Below are positions 16,200-25,027 of a stretch of 64,000 nt of DNA, piece after piece; position 1 is the first letter of the stretch, and each line of letters starts with the position of its first letter. Source of the stretch: Streptomyces sp. NBC_01341. GTDB lineage: Bacteria > Actinomycetota > Actinomycetes > Streptomycetales > Streptomycetaceae. The stretch is from positions 5,642,001-5,706,000 of the forward strand of contig NZ_CP108364.1 in NCBI RefSeq assembly GCF_035946055.1, given 5' to 3'. The notes below the pieces were generated by a model, which had not been told where the DNA came from, ran no database searches, and saw nothing but the letters and a program-made list of their open reading frames with translations. A program made the position numbers and the translations under genes.

Positions 16200-16628
16200 A
16201 TGTCCGGCCTGCCCGCCGCCCGCCGTACCGTGCTGAAGGGCGCCGCGCTCGCCGGCGTCGCAGGGCTGGGAGCGGCCGCCTGCTCGACCGAGTCGAAGCT
16301 CGGCCACGCGCAGACGCCGACGCCCACCGCACCCGTGGAACTCGGTGCCCCGGACGAGGTTCCGGTCGGCGGATCGAAGCTCTACCGGGAACAGCGGGTC
16401 GTCGTGAGCTGCCCCGCTGCCGGTCAGTACAAGGCGTTCAGCGCGCAGTGCACCCACGCGGGCTGTCTGCTGGACAAGGTCGAGGACAACGTGGGCAACT
16501 GCCCCTGCCACGGCAGCCGCTTCGACGTCACCACCGGCAAGGCCGTACAGGGGCCTGCCACCGTGCCGCTGCCCGCGGTCCCCGTGAAGGTCGAGGGCGG
16601 ACGGCTCGTCGCCGGCCCCGATGCCTGA
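16200..16628 (+). CDS. Rieske (2Fe-2S) iron-sulfur lipoprotein, Tat-exported
   Basis: 142 residues. The N-terminus carries a twin-arginine signal (AARRTVLKGAALAGVAGLG) ending in a lipobox-like GAAACS, so the mature protein should be a lipid-anchored extracytoplasmic electron carrier. Rieske cluster ligands are present: CTHAGC near residue 83 and CPCHGS near 103, each supplying one Cys and one His; the extra cysteines of both loops fit the disulfide seen in quinol-oxidising Rieske proteins. ATG 16200 follows GTGGAGAC. It is a single gene between uvrA and uvrC with no partner oxidase nearby, so its electron donor and acceptor are unknown. Confidence 0.92.
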   Translation: MSGLPAARRTVLKGAALAGVAGLGAAACSTESKLGHAQTPTPTAPVELGAPDEVPVGGSKLYREQRVVVSCPAAGQYKAFSAQCTHAGCLLDKVEDNVGNCPCHGSRFDVTTGKAVQGPATVPLPAVPVKVEGGRLVAGPDA

Positions 16629-16748
16629 CGGGGCCCGGTGCACCCGGGGCCCGCGGCCTCGCGAGGCGGTCCGTCCGGGCACGCGTGTCACTGGTCACCG
16701 GTTCACGGAAATGCCGCTGTGTCACCGCCCGCAAGTAGGGTGTGAGAC

Positions 16749-18842
16749 ATGGCAGACCCCTCCAGCTACCGCCCCAAGCCGGGACAGATCCCCGACTCCC
16801 CGGGGGTCTACAAGTTCCGTGACGATCACCGCCGGGTGATCTACGTCGGCAAGGCCAAGAACCTGCGCCAGCGCCTGGCCAACTACTTCCAGGACCTGGC
16901 CGGCCTGCACCCGCGCACCCGCACGATGGTCACCACGGCCGCATCCGTCGAATGGACCGTGGTCTCCACCGAGGTCGAGGCGCTGCAGCTGGAGTACAGC
17001 TGGATCAAGGAGTTCGACCCCCGGTTCAACGTCAAGTACCGGGACGACAAGAGCTATCCCTACCTCGCCGTCACGCTCAACGAGGAGTTCCCGCGCGTCC
17101 AGGTCATGCGCGGTGCCAAGAAGAAGGGTGTGCGCTACTTCGGTCCGTACGGGCACGCCTGGGCGATCCGCGAGACCGTCGACCTGATGCTCCGGGTCTT
17201 CCCCGTGCGGACGTGTTCCGCCGGGGTGTTCAAGAACGCCGAGCGCACGGGCCGTCCCTGTCTCCTCGGATACATCGGCAAGTGCTCCGCACCGTGCGTC
17301 GGCCGCGTCACCCCGGAGGAGCACAGGGAACTGGCCGAGGACTTCTGCGACTTCATGGCGGGCCGCACCGGGACGTACATCCGCCGCCTGGAGAAGGACA
17401 TGGTGCAGGCGGCCGAGGACATGGAGTACGAGCGGGCGGCGCGGCTGCGCGACGACGCGGGGGCGCTGAAGCGGGCCATGGAGAAGAGCGCCGTGGTCCT
17501 CGCCGACGCCACCGACGCGGACCTGATCGCCGTCGCGGAGGACGAGCTCGAAGCGGCGGTGCAGATCTTCCACGTCCGGGGTGGCCGGGTGCGGGGGCAG
17601 CGCGGCTGGGTCACGGACAAGGTCGAGGCGGTCGATACCGCCGGCCTGGTCGAGCACGCACTGCAGCAGCTGTACGGCGAGGAGTCCGGCGACTCCGTCC
17701 CCAAGGAGGTACTCGTCCCGGCACTCCCGGAGGACCCCGACGCCGTGTCCCAGTGGCTCGCCGGCCGGCGCGGCTCCCAGGTCAGCCTCCGCATCCCGCA
17801 GCGAGGTGACAAGAAGGACCTGATGGGCACGGTCCAGCGCAACGCCCAGCAGGCGCTGGGGCTGCACAAGACCAAGCGCGCCTCCGACCTCACGACCCGC
17901 TCCCGCGCCCTGGAGGAGATCGCGGAGGCCCTCGGTCTCGACACCGCGCCGCTGCGCATCGAGTGCTTCGACATCTCGCACCTGCAGGGCGACGACGTCG
18001 TCGCGTCCATGGTCGTCTTCGAGGACGGGCTCGCACGCAAGAGCGAGTACCGCCGCTTCCAGATCAAGGGCTTCGAGGGGCAGGACGACGTCCGGTCGAT
18101 GCACGAGGTCATCAGCCGCCGCTTCAGGCGGTACCTCCAGGAGAAGGAGCGGACGGGGGAGTGGGAGGAGACTCCGGCGCCCACCGGCCCTGTCCCCGCC
18201 CCCGGGACGGACCCGGCAGCCACGGACCCGGCAGCCACGGATCCGGCAGCCACGGATCCGGCAGCCACTGACCCCGCGGGCACGCCGTCGCGGGAGGAGT
18301 CCCGCGAGGACGACGGCCGTCCCAAGCGCTTCGCCTACCCGCCGCAGCTCGTCGTCGTCGACGGCGGACAGCCCCAGGTCGCCGCCGCGAAGCGGGCGCT
18401 GGACGAGCTGGGCATCGACGACATCGCCGTGTGCGGTCTCGCCAAGCGGCTGGAAGAGGTCTGGCTGCCCGACGACGACGACCCGGTGGTGCTGCCCCGC
18501 TCCAGCGAGGGCCTCTACCTCCTCCAGCGCATCCGGGACGAGGCCCACCGGTTTGCCATCACCTACCAGCGGGCCAAGCGGGCCAAGCGCATCCGCACCA
18601 GCCCGCTCGACGACGTCTCCGGGCTCGGCGAGACCCGCAAACAGGCGCTGATCAAGTACTTCGGCTCCGTGAAGCGGCTGCGGCAGGCCACAATCGACGA
18701 GATCTGTGAGGTGCCGGGGATAGGGCGCAGGACGGCGGAATCCGTGGCCGCCGCCCTCGCCACGGCGGCCCCGGCCGCACCCGCCGTGAACACCGCCACA
18801 GGAGAGATCATTGAAGAGGACGACGGGGGCAGCACGACATGA
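16749..18842 (+). CDS. uvrC: UvrABC excinuclease subunit C
   Basis: 697 residues. Dual-incision nuclease of nucleotide excision repair. Domains: GIY-YIG nuclease at about 14-95 (GVYKFRD ... VIYVGKAKNLRQRL), Cys cluster (CSAPCVGR) near 180, UVR motif (MEYERAARLRDDAGALKRAM) near 225, RNase H-like nuclease (IECFDISHLQGDDVVASMVVFEDG) near 402, and C-terminal tandem HhH (VSGLGETRKQALIKYFGS; EVPGIGRRTAESVA) at 620-680. A Pro/Thr/Asp-rich insertion of four DPAAT repeats near 488-507 interrupts the nuclease domain. ATG 16749 has no ribosome binding site; TAGGGT lies seven bases upstream, so the mRNA may be leaderless. It overlaps rapZ by 4 bases (ATGA). Confidence 0.97.
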   Translation: MADPSSYRPKPGQIPDSPGVYKFRDDHRRVIYVGKAKNLRQRLANYFQDLAGLHPRTRTMVTTAASVEWTVVSTEVEALQLEYSWIKEFDPRFNVKYRDDKSYPYLAVTLNEEFPRVQVMRGAKKKGVRYFGPYGHAWAIRETVDLMLRVFPVRTCSAGVFKNAERTGRPCLLGYIGKCSAPCVGRVTPEEHRELAEDFCDFMAGRTGTYIRRLEKDMVQAAEDMEYERAARLRDDAGALKRAMEKSAVVLADATDADLIAVAEDELEAAVQIFHVRGGRVRGQRGWVTDKVEAVDTAGLVEHALQQLYGEESGDSVPKEVLVPALPEDPDAVSQWLAGRRGSQVSLRIPQRGDKKDLMGTVQRNAQQALGLHKTKRASDLTTRSRALEEIAEALGLDTAPLRIECFDISHLQGDDVVASMVVFEDGLARKSEYRRFQIKGFEGQDDVRSMHEVISRRFRRYLQEKERTGEWEETPAPTGPVPAPGTDPAATDPAATDPAATDPAATDPAGTPSREESREDDGRPKRFAYPPQLVVVDGGQPQVAAAKRALDELGIDDIAVCGLAKRLEEVWLPDDDDPVVLPRSSEGLYLLQRIRDEAHRFAITYQRAKRAKRIRTSPLDDVSGLGETRKQALIKYFGSVKRLRQATIDEICEVPGIGRRTAESVAAALATAAPAAPAVNTATGEIIEEDDGGSTT
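18207..18281 (+). repeat. 15-bp minisatellite inside uvrC
   Basis: Four near-identical 15-base units (ACGGACCCGGCAGCC, then two with GATC in place of GACC) at 18207-18266 and a degenerate fifth to 18281. Each encodes one TDPAA-type unit, so copy changes keep the frame. Confidence 0.9.
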
Positions 18843-19810
18843 CCGAGCACGCGCATGAACGCCAGGACGAAGGCGACCGAGCAGACGGAGCGGTACACGT
18901 GAGTACGGGAAGCGGAAGCACCACGGAGACGGCCGAGGCCACCACGCCCGCCATCCCCGAGCTGGTCATCATCTCCGGCATGTCGGGCGCCGGGCGCAGC
19001 ACCGCCGCCAAGTGTCTGGAGGACCTCGGCTGGTTCGTCGTCGACAACCTGCCGCCCGCGCTGATCCCCACCATGGTGGAGCTCGGCGCCCGCTCCCAGG
19101 GCAACGTCGCCCGCATCGCCGTCGTCGTCGACGTGCGGGGGCGACGCTTCTTCGACAACCTCCGGGAGTCCCTCGCGGACCTGGCCGCCAAGAGCGTCAC
19201 CCGGCGGATCGTCTTCCTGGAGTCCTCCGACGACGCCCTCGTGCGCCGGTTCGAATCCGTCCGCCGTCCCCACCCGCTGCAGGGCGACGGCCGCATCGTC
19301 GACGGCATCGCGGCCGAGCGGGACCTGCTGCGCGAGCTGCGCGGCGACGCCGACCTCGTCATCGACACCTCCAGCCTCAACGTCCACGAGCTGCGCGCCA
19401 AGATGGACGCCCAGTTCGCCGGCGACGAGGAGCCGGAGCTCCGCGCCACGGTGATGTCGTTCGGCTTCAAGTACGGCCTGCCCGTCGACGCCGACCTCGT
19501 CGTCGACTGCCGCTTCCTGCCGAATCCGCACTGGGTCCCGGAGCTGCGTCCGTTCACCGGGCTCAACGAGGAGGTGTCCGACTACGTCTTCGACCAGCCC
19601 GGCGCCAAGGAGTTCCTCAACCAGTACACGGAGCTCCTGCAGCTCATCGCCGCCGGTTACCGCCGCGAGGGCAAGCGTTACGTGACCATCGCCGTCGGCT
19701 GCACGGGCGGCAAGCACCGCTCCGTGGCGATGTCGGAGAAGCTGGCCGCCCGGCTGTCCACCGAAGGCATCGAGACCGTCCTCGTCCACCGGGACATGGG
19801 GCGCGAGTGA
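18839..19810 (+). CDS. rapZ: RNase adapter protein RapZ / YvcJ family nucleotide-binding protein
   Basis: 323 residues. P-loop nucleotide-binding protein (Walker A GMSGAGRST near residue 46) with the RapZ C-terminal domain (VTIAVGCTGGKHRSVAMSEKLA near 282). In E. coli RapZ steers an RNase E-sRNA circuit for amino-sugar synthesis; in Gram-positives YvcJ binds ATP and GTP, and no matching sRNA circuit is known in actinomycetes. ATG 18839 overlaps the uvrC stop; the first 35 residues are poorly conserved, and a GTG at 18900 is an alternative start. It overlaps yvcK by 4 bases (GTGA), giving the conserved rapZ-yvcK-whiA trio. Confidence 0.95.
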   Translation: MTEHAHERQDEGDRADGAVHVSTGSGSTTETAEATTPAIPELVIISGMSGAGRSTAAKCLEDLGWFVVDNLPPALIPTMVELGARSQGNVARIAVVVDVRGRRFFDNLRESLADLAAKSVTRRIVFLESSDDALVRRFESVRRPHPLQGDGRIVDGIAAERDLLRELRGDADLVIDTSSLNVHELRAKMDAQFAGDEEPELRATVMSFGFKYGLPVDADLVVDCRFLPNPHWVPELRPFTGLNEEVSDYVFDQPGAKEFLNQYTELLQLIAAGYRREGKRYVTIAVGCTGGKHRSVAMSEKLAARLSTEGIETVLVHRDMGRE

Positions 19811-20841
19811 CCAGTCGCCATCTGCGTCAGCGGCGTCTGAGCAGGGCCACGGCCGCCCTCTCCGGCCGTAAACGGGGCGCGCAGCCCAAGGTCGTCGCCC
19901 TCGGCGGAGGCATGGGGCTGTCGGCGTCCCTGACCGCACTGCGCCGGATCACCGGTGATCTCACGGCCGTGGTCACGGTCGCCGACGACGGCGGCTCCAG
20001 CGGCCGGCTCCGGGAGGAGCTCGGCGTGCTGCCTCCCGGTGATCTGCGCAAGGCGCTCGCGGCGCTCTGCGGCGACGACGAGTGGGGCCGCACGTGGTCC
20101 CAGGTCATCCAGCACCGTTTCGAGTCCAAGGGCGACCTGCACGAACACGCGGTGGGCAATCTGCTCATCGTCGCCCTGTGGGAACAGCTGGGCGACCACG
20201 TCCAGGCCCTCGACCTCGTCGGCAAGCTGCTCGGAGCGCACGGCAGGGTACTGCCGATGTCCGCCGTCCCCCTGGAGCTCCAGGCGCTCGTACGGGGACA
20301 CGATCCCGAGCGCCCCGACGACGTCTCCACCGTGCGCGGGCAGGCGACGGTGGCGCTGACGCCGGGCGAGGTGCAGTCCGTCCACGTCGTCCCCGCCGAC
20401 CCGCCGGCGGTCCCCGAAGCGGTGGCCGCGGTCCTCGACGCGGACTGGGTGGTGCTGGGGCCGGGATCCTGGTTCTCCTCCGTGATTCCGCACCTTCTGG
20501 TGCCGGAACTGCTCGACGCGCTGGTGACCACGAAGGCGCGTAAGGTCCTCTCGCTGAACCTCGCGCCGCAGCCCGGTGAAACAGAAGGCTTCTCACCGCA
20601 GCGTCATTTGGAGGTTTTGGGACGACACGCCCCTAAACTCGCCATGGACGTGGTGCTGGCCGACGAGGCCGCCGTGCCCGACCGCGAGTCCCTCGCCGAT
20701 GCCGCCCAGCGGCTCGGAGCCGCGGTCGAGCTGGCCCCCGTGGCCTCACCCGACGGCGTTCCGATTCACGATCCGGAGCTGTTGGCCGCCGCGTACGACC
20801 GTATTTTTCGGATGCATGGAAGGATCGGCCCATGGCGATGA
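19807..20841 (+). CDS. yvcK: YvcK family gluconeogenesis factor / UDP-sugar-binding protein
   Basis: 344 residues. CofD-like fold. Motifs: VVALGGGMGLSASLTALR near residue 24, ADDGGSSGRLREELGVLPPGD near 58, and GNLLIVALWEQLG near 118. YvcK/CuvA proteins bind UDP-sugars, are needed for growth on gluconeogenic carbon and for cell shape, and are Ser/Thr-kinase targets in actinobacteria and Firmicutes. GTG start 19807 overlaps the rapZ stop. Its 3' end overlaps the start of whiA by 10 bases, so the three proteins are probably made in fixed ratio. The location just ahead of the glycolytic genes is suggestive but they are separated by a strong terminator. Confidence 0.94.
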   Translation: MTSRHLRQRRLSRATAALSGRKRGAQPKVVALGGGMGLSASLTALRRITGDLTAVVTVADDGGSSGRLREELGVLPPGDLRKALAALCGDDEWGRTWSQVIQHRFESKGDLHEHAVGNLLIVALWEQLGDHVQALDLVGKLLGAHGRVLPMSAVPLELQALVRGHDPERPDDVSTVRGQATVALTPGEVQSVHVVPADPPAVPEAVAAVLDADWVVLGPGSWFSSVIPHLLVPELLDALVTTKARKVLSLNLAPQPGETEGFSPQRHLEVLGRHAPKLAMDVVLADEAAVPDRESLADAAQRLGAAVELAPVASPDGVPIHDPELLAAAYDRIFRMHGRIGPWR

Positions 20842-21821
20842 CGCCAGCGGTGAAGGACGAAATCTCTCGGCTTCCCGTGACCCGGACCTGCTGCAGAAAG
20901 GCAGAGGTCTCGGCGATTCTCCGCTTCGCGGGCGGGCTGCACCTGGTGAGCGGCCGGATCGTGATCGAGGCCGAGCTGGACACCGCGATGGCGGCCCGTC
21001 GGCTCAAGCGGGACATCCTGGAGATCTTCGGGCACAGCTCGGAGCTCATCGTGATGGCTCCCGGCGGACTGCGCCGCGGCTCGCGCTACGTGGTGCGGGT
21101 GGTGGCCGGCGGTGACCAGCTGGCCCGCCAGACCGGCCTGGTGGACGGCCGCGGCCGCCCGATCCGCGGCCTCCCGCCGCAGGTGGTCTCGGGGGCCACC
21201 TGCGACGCCGAGGCGGCCTGGCGCGGTGCCTTCCTCGCCCACGGCTCGCTCACGGAGCCCGGCCGCTCCTCCTCGCTCGAGGTGACCTGCCCCGGCCCCG
21301 AGGCCGCGCTCGCCCTGGTCGGGGCCGCGCGCAGGCTCTCCATCGCGGCCAAGGCCCGCGAGGTGCGCGGTGTGGACCGTGTCGTGGTCCGTGACGGTGA
21401 CGCGATCGGCGCGCTGCTGACCCGTCTCGGTGCGCACGAGTCGGTGCTGGCATGGGAGGAGCGCCGTATGCGGCGCGAGGTCCGCGCCACGGCCAACCGT
21501 CTCGCCAACTTCGACGACGCCAACCTGCGCCGCTCGGCCCGTGCCGCGGTGGCCGCGGGAGCCCGGGTGGGCCGCGCGCTGGAGATCCTGGGCGAGGAGG
21601 TCCCGGAGCACCTGGCGGCGGCCGGAAGGCTGCGCATGGAGCACAAGCAGGCATCCCTGGAGGAACTGGGAGCGCTCGCTGACCCGCCGCTGACCAAGGA
21701 CGCGGTGGCGGGCAGGATCCGTCGGCTGCTCGCGATGGCCGACAAGCGGGCCCAGGACATCGGGATCCCCGGTACGGAGGCGACGCTCAGCGAGGAGATG
21801 GCCGACGGCCTTGTCGGCTGA
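20832..21821 (+). CDS. whiA: Sporulation transcription regulator WhiA
   Basis: 329 residues, complete. WhiA combines an N-terminal LAGLIDADG homing-endonuclease-like fold (RTCCRKAEVSAILRFAGGLH near residue 18) with a C-terminal helix-turn-helix (ALADPPLTKDAVAGRIRRLL near 285). With WhiB it activates sporulation-septation genes such as ftsZ in aerial hyphae of Streptomyces; homologues throughout Gram-positives affect division. ATG 20832 lies inside the end of yvcK. In S. coelicolor whiA also has its own developmentally controlled promoter inside the upstream gene; whether that exists here cannot be told by eye. A 28-bp perfect hairpin follows 70 bases after the stop. Confidence 0.97.
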   Translation: MAMTPAVKDEISRLPVTRTCCRKAEVSAILRFAGGLHLVSGRIVIEAELDTAMAARRLKRDILEIFGHSSELIVMAPGGLRRGSRYVVRVVAGGDQLARQTGLVDGRGRPIRGLPPQVVSGATCDAEAAWRGAFLAHGSLTEPGRSSSLEVTCPGPEAALALVGAARRLSIAAKAREVRGVDRVVVRDGDAIGALLTRLGAHESVLAWEERRMRREVRATANRLANFDDANLRRSARAAVAAGARVGRALEILGEEVPEHLAAAGRLRMEHKQASLEELGALADPPLTKDAVAGRIRRLLAMADKRAQDIGIPGTEATLSEEMADGLVG

Positions 21822-22687
21822 GAACGGTGACACGACGCCGGCCCTGCAGCGGCGGGCGACGGCATGGCGGCCGGCCCCGGTGGGGCGGCCCGAGGCGGTG
21901 AGGACGTCGGCCGGAACCCACGGGTTCCGGCCGACGTCCTCACCGCCTCGCACAGGTACGGGCACGAGCGCCGGTGACGGCGTCGGGCCGTTCCGCGTGT
22001 CCCGGCGCCTCTCCGCCGGGTCCCGTCGCCAGGATCATTGCGCGGTGCCGTGCGAGCTCCTGGCCGCTGCCGATTCCGGCGTGCGCCCGGCCGGAAAAAC
22101 CTCGCCCGGGGCGGAAACCCCGCCCGCAGACGGTCCGTCACCCGGCCCGTAAAGCCGGAGCGGAATTGGCCGAAAGACTGGTGCCCATCGATTGAGCGCA
22201 CGCCCGCGAGAATGAGCGGATTAGATCACGGGGCCTCGTTGTCCGCGCACGCCGAAAGGACGTGACGGCGAGATATTCATCCATTGAGAGCCTGTCCGCA
22301 CAATTGAGCGCACGGCGTCGGGCCGAATCCTCCTACGGCGAAAAACAGGCCCTGCGGCGAACGCCGAGCCACAGGTGGTATATCCCCGGCCCGGTGACTG
22401 CCGGTGACGGTACGCAGGCGCGCTTCGCGCCGGACTCCGCGTGGCACGGGGGTGACCGGGAGGGGTCGTTGACGCTTGGTGATCGCCGGGGGTGCGGCTT
22501 CGCCGCCGACGCCCGCCCGGAACCGGAGGTGACGGCTCCTACCGGAGAGTAGGTAACTCCCTCTCCGTGCCCCTCCACTCGATGTCACTCCCGAGCCTTG
22601 GGAGAGGTAGGGTCGGAGGCGGTCGGGGACATCCCTAATAAAACTCGCCGGCATCGAAACCGGCGTTCCTAACGAGGAGATCGGTTC
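21822..22687. other. 866-base intergenic region between whiA and gap
   Basis: Contains the whiA terminator (21891-21950) and otherwise no convincing gene. A 96-codon open frame at 22262-22552 starts with GTG after AAAGGA but has poor third-position GC and an AGA codon near the start, so it is not called. Near gap there is a TAGGGT hexamer (22608-22613, weak -35) and an inverted repeat CGCCGG...CCGGCG at about 22648-22667 just before the gap ribosome binding site, which could be part of a regulatory leader. The stretch 22100-22350 is less GC-rich than its surroundings. Confidence 0.6.
21891..21950 (+). terminator. Very strong hairpin terminator after whiA
   Basis: A perfect 28-base inverted repeat: 21891-21918 (begins CGAGGCGGTGAGG) pairs with 21923-21950 (ends CCTCACCGCCTCG), with a four-base CACG loop. 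No U-tract follows. It isolates the uvrC-rapZ-yvcK-whiA operon from gap. Confidence 0.85.
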
Positions 22688-23698
22688 GTGACGATCCGCG
22701 TAGGCATCAACGGCTTTGGCCGCATCGGTCGTAACTACTTCCGCGCGCTGCTGGAGCAGGGTGCGGACATCGAGATCGTGGCTGTCAACGACCTGGGTGA
22801 CACTGCGACCACTGCCCACCTGCTGAAGTACGACACCATCCTGGGTCGGCTCAAGGCAGAGGTCAGCCACACCGCCGACACCATCACCGTCGACGGCCAC
22901 ACCATCAAGGTGCTCTCCGAGCGCAACCCGGCCGACATCCCCTGGGGTCAGCTGGGCGTCGACATCGTCATCGAGTCGACCGGCATCTTCACCAAGAAGG
23001 CCGACGCCGAGAAGCACATCGCGGGTGGCGCCAAGAAGGTCCTCATCTCGGCTCCGGCCAAGGACGAGGACATCACCATCGTGATGGGCGTCAACCAGGA
23101 CAAGTACGACGCGGCCAACCACCACGTCATCTCCAACGCCTCCTGCACCACCAACTGTGTGGCGCCGATGGCCAAGGTCCTCGACGAGAACTTCGGCATC
23201 GTCAAGGGTCTGATGACGACGGTCCACGCGTACACGAACGACCAGCGCATCCTGGACTTCCCGCACTCGGACCTGCGCCGCGCCCGCGCCGCCGCCGAGA
23301 ACATCATCCCGACCACGACGGGCGCCGCCAAGGCGACCGCCCTGGTCCTCCCGCAGCTCAAGGGCAAGCTCGACGGCATCGCGATGCGCGTCCCGGTCCC
23401 GACCGGCTCCGCCACCGACCTCGTCGTCACCCTGCAGCGCGAGGTCACCAAGGACGAGGTCAACGCCGCGTTCAAGAAGGCGTCCGACGACGGCGACCTC
23501 AAGGGCTTCCTGACCTACACCGAGGACCCGATCGTGTCCTCGGACATCGTCGGCGACCCGTCGTCCTGCACCTTCGACTCCTCCCTGACGATGGTCCAGG
23601 AAGGCAACTCGGTTAAGATCCTCGGCTGGTACGACAACGAGTGGGGTTACTCCAACCGCCTCGTCGACCTGACCGTCTTCGTCGGCGGCCAGCTCTGA
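22688..23698 (+). CDS. gap: Glyceraldehyde-3-phosphate dehydrogenase
   Basis: 336 residues. Glycolytic NAD-dependent enzyme converting glyceraldehyde 3-phosphate to 1,3-bisphosphoglycerate. The N-terminal Rossmann motif INGFGRIGRNYFRAL is at residues 6-20; the active-site loop SNASCTTNC near 152 supplies the catalytic cysteine, and the catalytic His region HAYTNDQR follows. GTG 22688 is preceded by CGAGGAG at the right distance. First gene of gap-pgk-tpiA, the usual Streptomyces glycolytic cluster, but a strong hairpin separates it from pgk, which would let gap be made in excess. NAD (class I) type by sequence. Confidence 0.98.
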   Translation: MTIRVGINGFGRIGRNYFRALLEQGADIEIVAVNDLGDTATTAHLLKYDTILGRLKAEVSHTADTITVDGHTIKVLSERNPADIPWGQLGVDIVIESTGIFTKKADAEKHIAGGAKKVLISAPAKDEDITIVMGVNQDKYDAANHHVISNASCTTNCVAPMAKVLDENFGIVKGLMTTVHAYTNDQRILDFPHSDLRRARAAAENIIPTTTGAAKATALVLPQLKGKLDGIAMRVPVPTGSATDLVVTLQREVTKDEVNAAFKKASDDGDLKGFLTYTEDPIVSSDIVGDPSSCTFDSSLTMVQEGNSVKILGWYDNEWGYSNRLVDLTVFVGGQL

Positions 23699-23727
23699 TC
23701 CTCGGATCGGCAGGCATATCGATGTGA

Positions 23728-23773
23728 GCAAGGGGCTCGGACGGCGCGACGTGGCGCCGTCCGAGCCCCTTGC
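23728..23773 (+). terminator. Hairpin between gap and pgk
   Basis: Perfect 20-base stem: 23728-23747 (GCAAGGGGCTCGGACGGCGC) with 23754-23773 and a 6-base loop GACGTG. It ends 36 bases before the pgk ATG. Likely a partial terminator or processing stem separating gap mRNA from pgk-tpiA. Confidence 0.8.
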
Positions 23774-23809
23774 GTACTCATCCGTCCTTCCAAGGAGTAC
23801 CGCTAACAG

Positions 23810-25021
23810 ATGAAGACGATCGACGAACTTCTCGACGAAGGGGTCGCCGGCAAGCGGGTATTCGTCCGCGCCGACCTCAACGTGCCGCTGGACGGCACCA
23901 CGATCACCGACGACGGCCGCATCCGCGCCGTCCGGCCGACGGTCGCCCGGCTCGCCGAAGCCGGCGCGCGCGTCGTCGTCGCCTCGCACCTCGGCCGCCC
24001 CGAGGGCGCCCCGGACCCCGCCTTCTCGCTGGCGCCCGCCGCCGCGCGCCTGGGTGAGCTGCTCGGGGCCGAGGTCGCCTTCGCGACCGACACCGTGGGG
24101 GAGTCCGCCCGCTCCACGGTCGCCGGTCTCGCCGACGGACAGGTCGCCGTCATCGAGAACCTTCGCTTCAACGCCGGTGAGACCTCCAAGGACGACGCCG
24201 AGCGCGGCGCCTTCGCGGACCAGCTGGCCGAGCTCGCCGACGTCTACGTCGGCGACGGCTTCGGCGCCGTCCACCGCAAGCACGCCTCGGTCTACGACCT
24301 CCCGGCCCGCCTGCCCCACGCGGCCGGCGGTCTGATCGCCACCGAGGTCGGCGTCCTGAAGAAGCTCACCGAGGACGTCGCGCGCCCGTACGCCGTGGTC
24401 CTCGGCGGTGCCAAGGTCTCCGACAAGCTCGGGGTCATCGACCACCTGCTGGAGAAGGCCGACCGCATCCTCATCGGCGGCGGCATGGCGTACACCTTCC
24501 TCAAGGCCAAGGGCTACGAGGTGGGCGTCTCGCTGCTCCAGGAGGACCAGGTCCCGGCCGTCCAGGGCTACCTCAAGCGGGCCGAGGAGCTCGGCGTGGA
24601 GTTCGTGCTCCCCGTCGACGTCCTGGTCGCGCGCGAGTTCCCCGACCTGAAGACCAAGGCCCCGGCGAACCCCACCACGGTCGCCGCCGACGCCATCCCG
24701 GCCGACCAGGAGGGCCTGGACATCGGGCCCGAGACCCGCAAGCTGTACGCGGCGAAGCTCGCCGACGCGGCCACCGTCTTCTGGAACGGCCCCATGGGCG
24801 TCTTCGAGCACCCCGACTACGCCGAGGGCACGCGTGCCCTCGCGCAGGCGCTCGTCGACTCCCCGGCCTTCAGCGTCGTCGGCGGAGGGGACTCCGCGGC
24901 CGCCGTGCGCATCCTGGGCTTCGACGAAAACGCGTTCGGACACATCTCGACCGGTGGCGGTGCCAGCCTCGAATACCTTGAGGGCAAGACGCTTCCCGGC
25001 CTCGCCGCACTGAAGGACTGA
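23810..25021 (+). CDS. pgk: Phosphoglycerate kinase
   Basis: 403 residues. Makes ATP and 3-phosphoglycerate from 1,3-bisphosphoglycerate in the cytosol. N-domain substrate motifs RVFVRADLNVPLD near residue 16 and HLGRPEG near 60; hinge and nucleotide site around VVLGGAKVSDKLGVIDHLLEKADRILIGGGMA near 195-225; C-terminal FSVVGGGDSAAAVRILG with GGGASLEYLEGKTLPG. ATG 23810 follows AAGGAG with a slightly long gap. Only six bases separate it from tpiA, so the two are cotranscribed. Confidence 0.98.
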   Translation: MKTIDELLDEGVAGKRVFVRADLNVPLDGTTITDDGRIRAVRPTVARLAEAGARVVVASHLGRPEGAPDPAFSLAPAAARLGELLGAEVAFATDTVGESARSTVAGLADGQVAVIENLRFNAGETSKDDAERGAFADQLAELADVYVGDGFGAVHRKHASVYDLPARLPHAAGGLIATEVGVLKKLTEDVARPYAVVLGGAKVSDKLGVIDHLLEKADRILIGGGMAYTFLKAKGYEVGVSLLQEDQVPAVQGYLKRAEELGVEFVLPVDVLVAREFPDLKTKAPANPTTVAADAIPADQEGLDIGPETRKLYAAKLADAATVFWNGPMGVFEHPDYAEGTRALAQALVDSPAFSVVGGGDSAAAVRILGFDENAFGHISTGGGASLEYLEGKTLPGLAALKD

Positions 25022-25027
25022 CCCGCA

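Noticed and set aside
22262..22552. 96-codon open frame upstream of gap
   Set aside because: Third-position GC is well below that of neighbouring genes, codons such as AGA, TTG and CTT occur, and the start lies almost on top of its AAAGGA.
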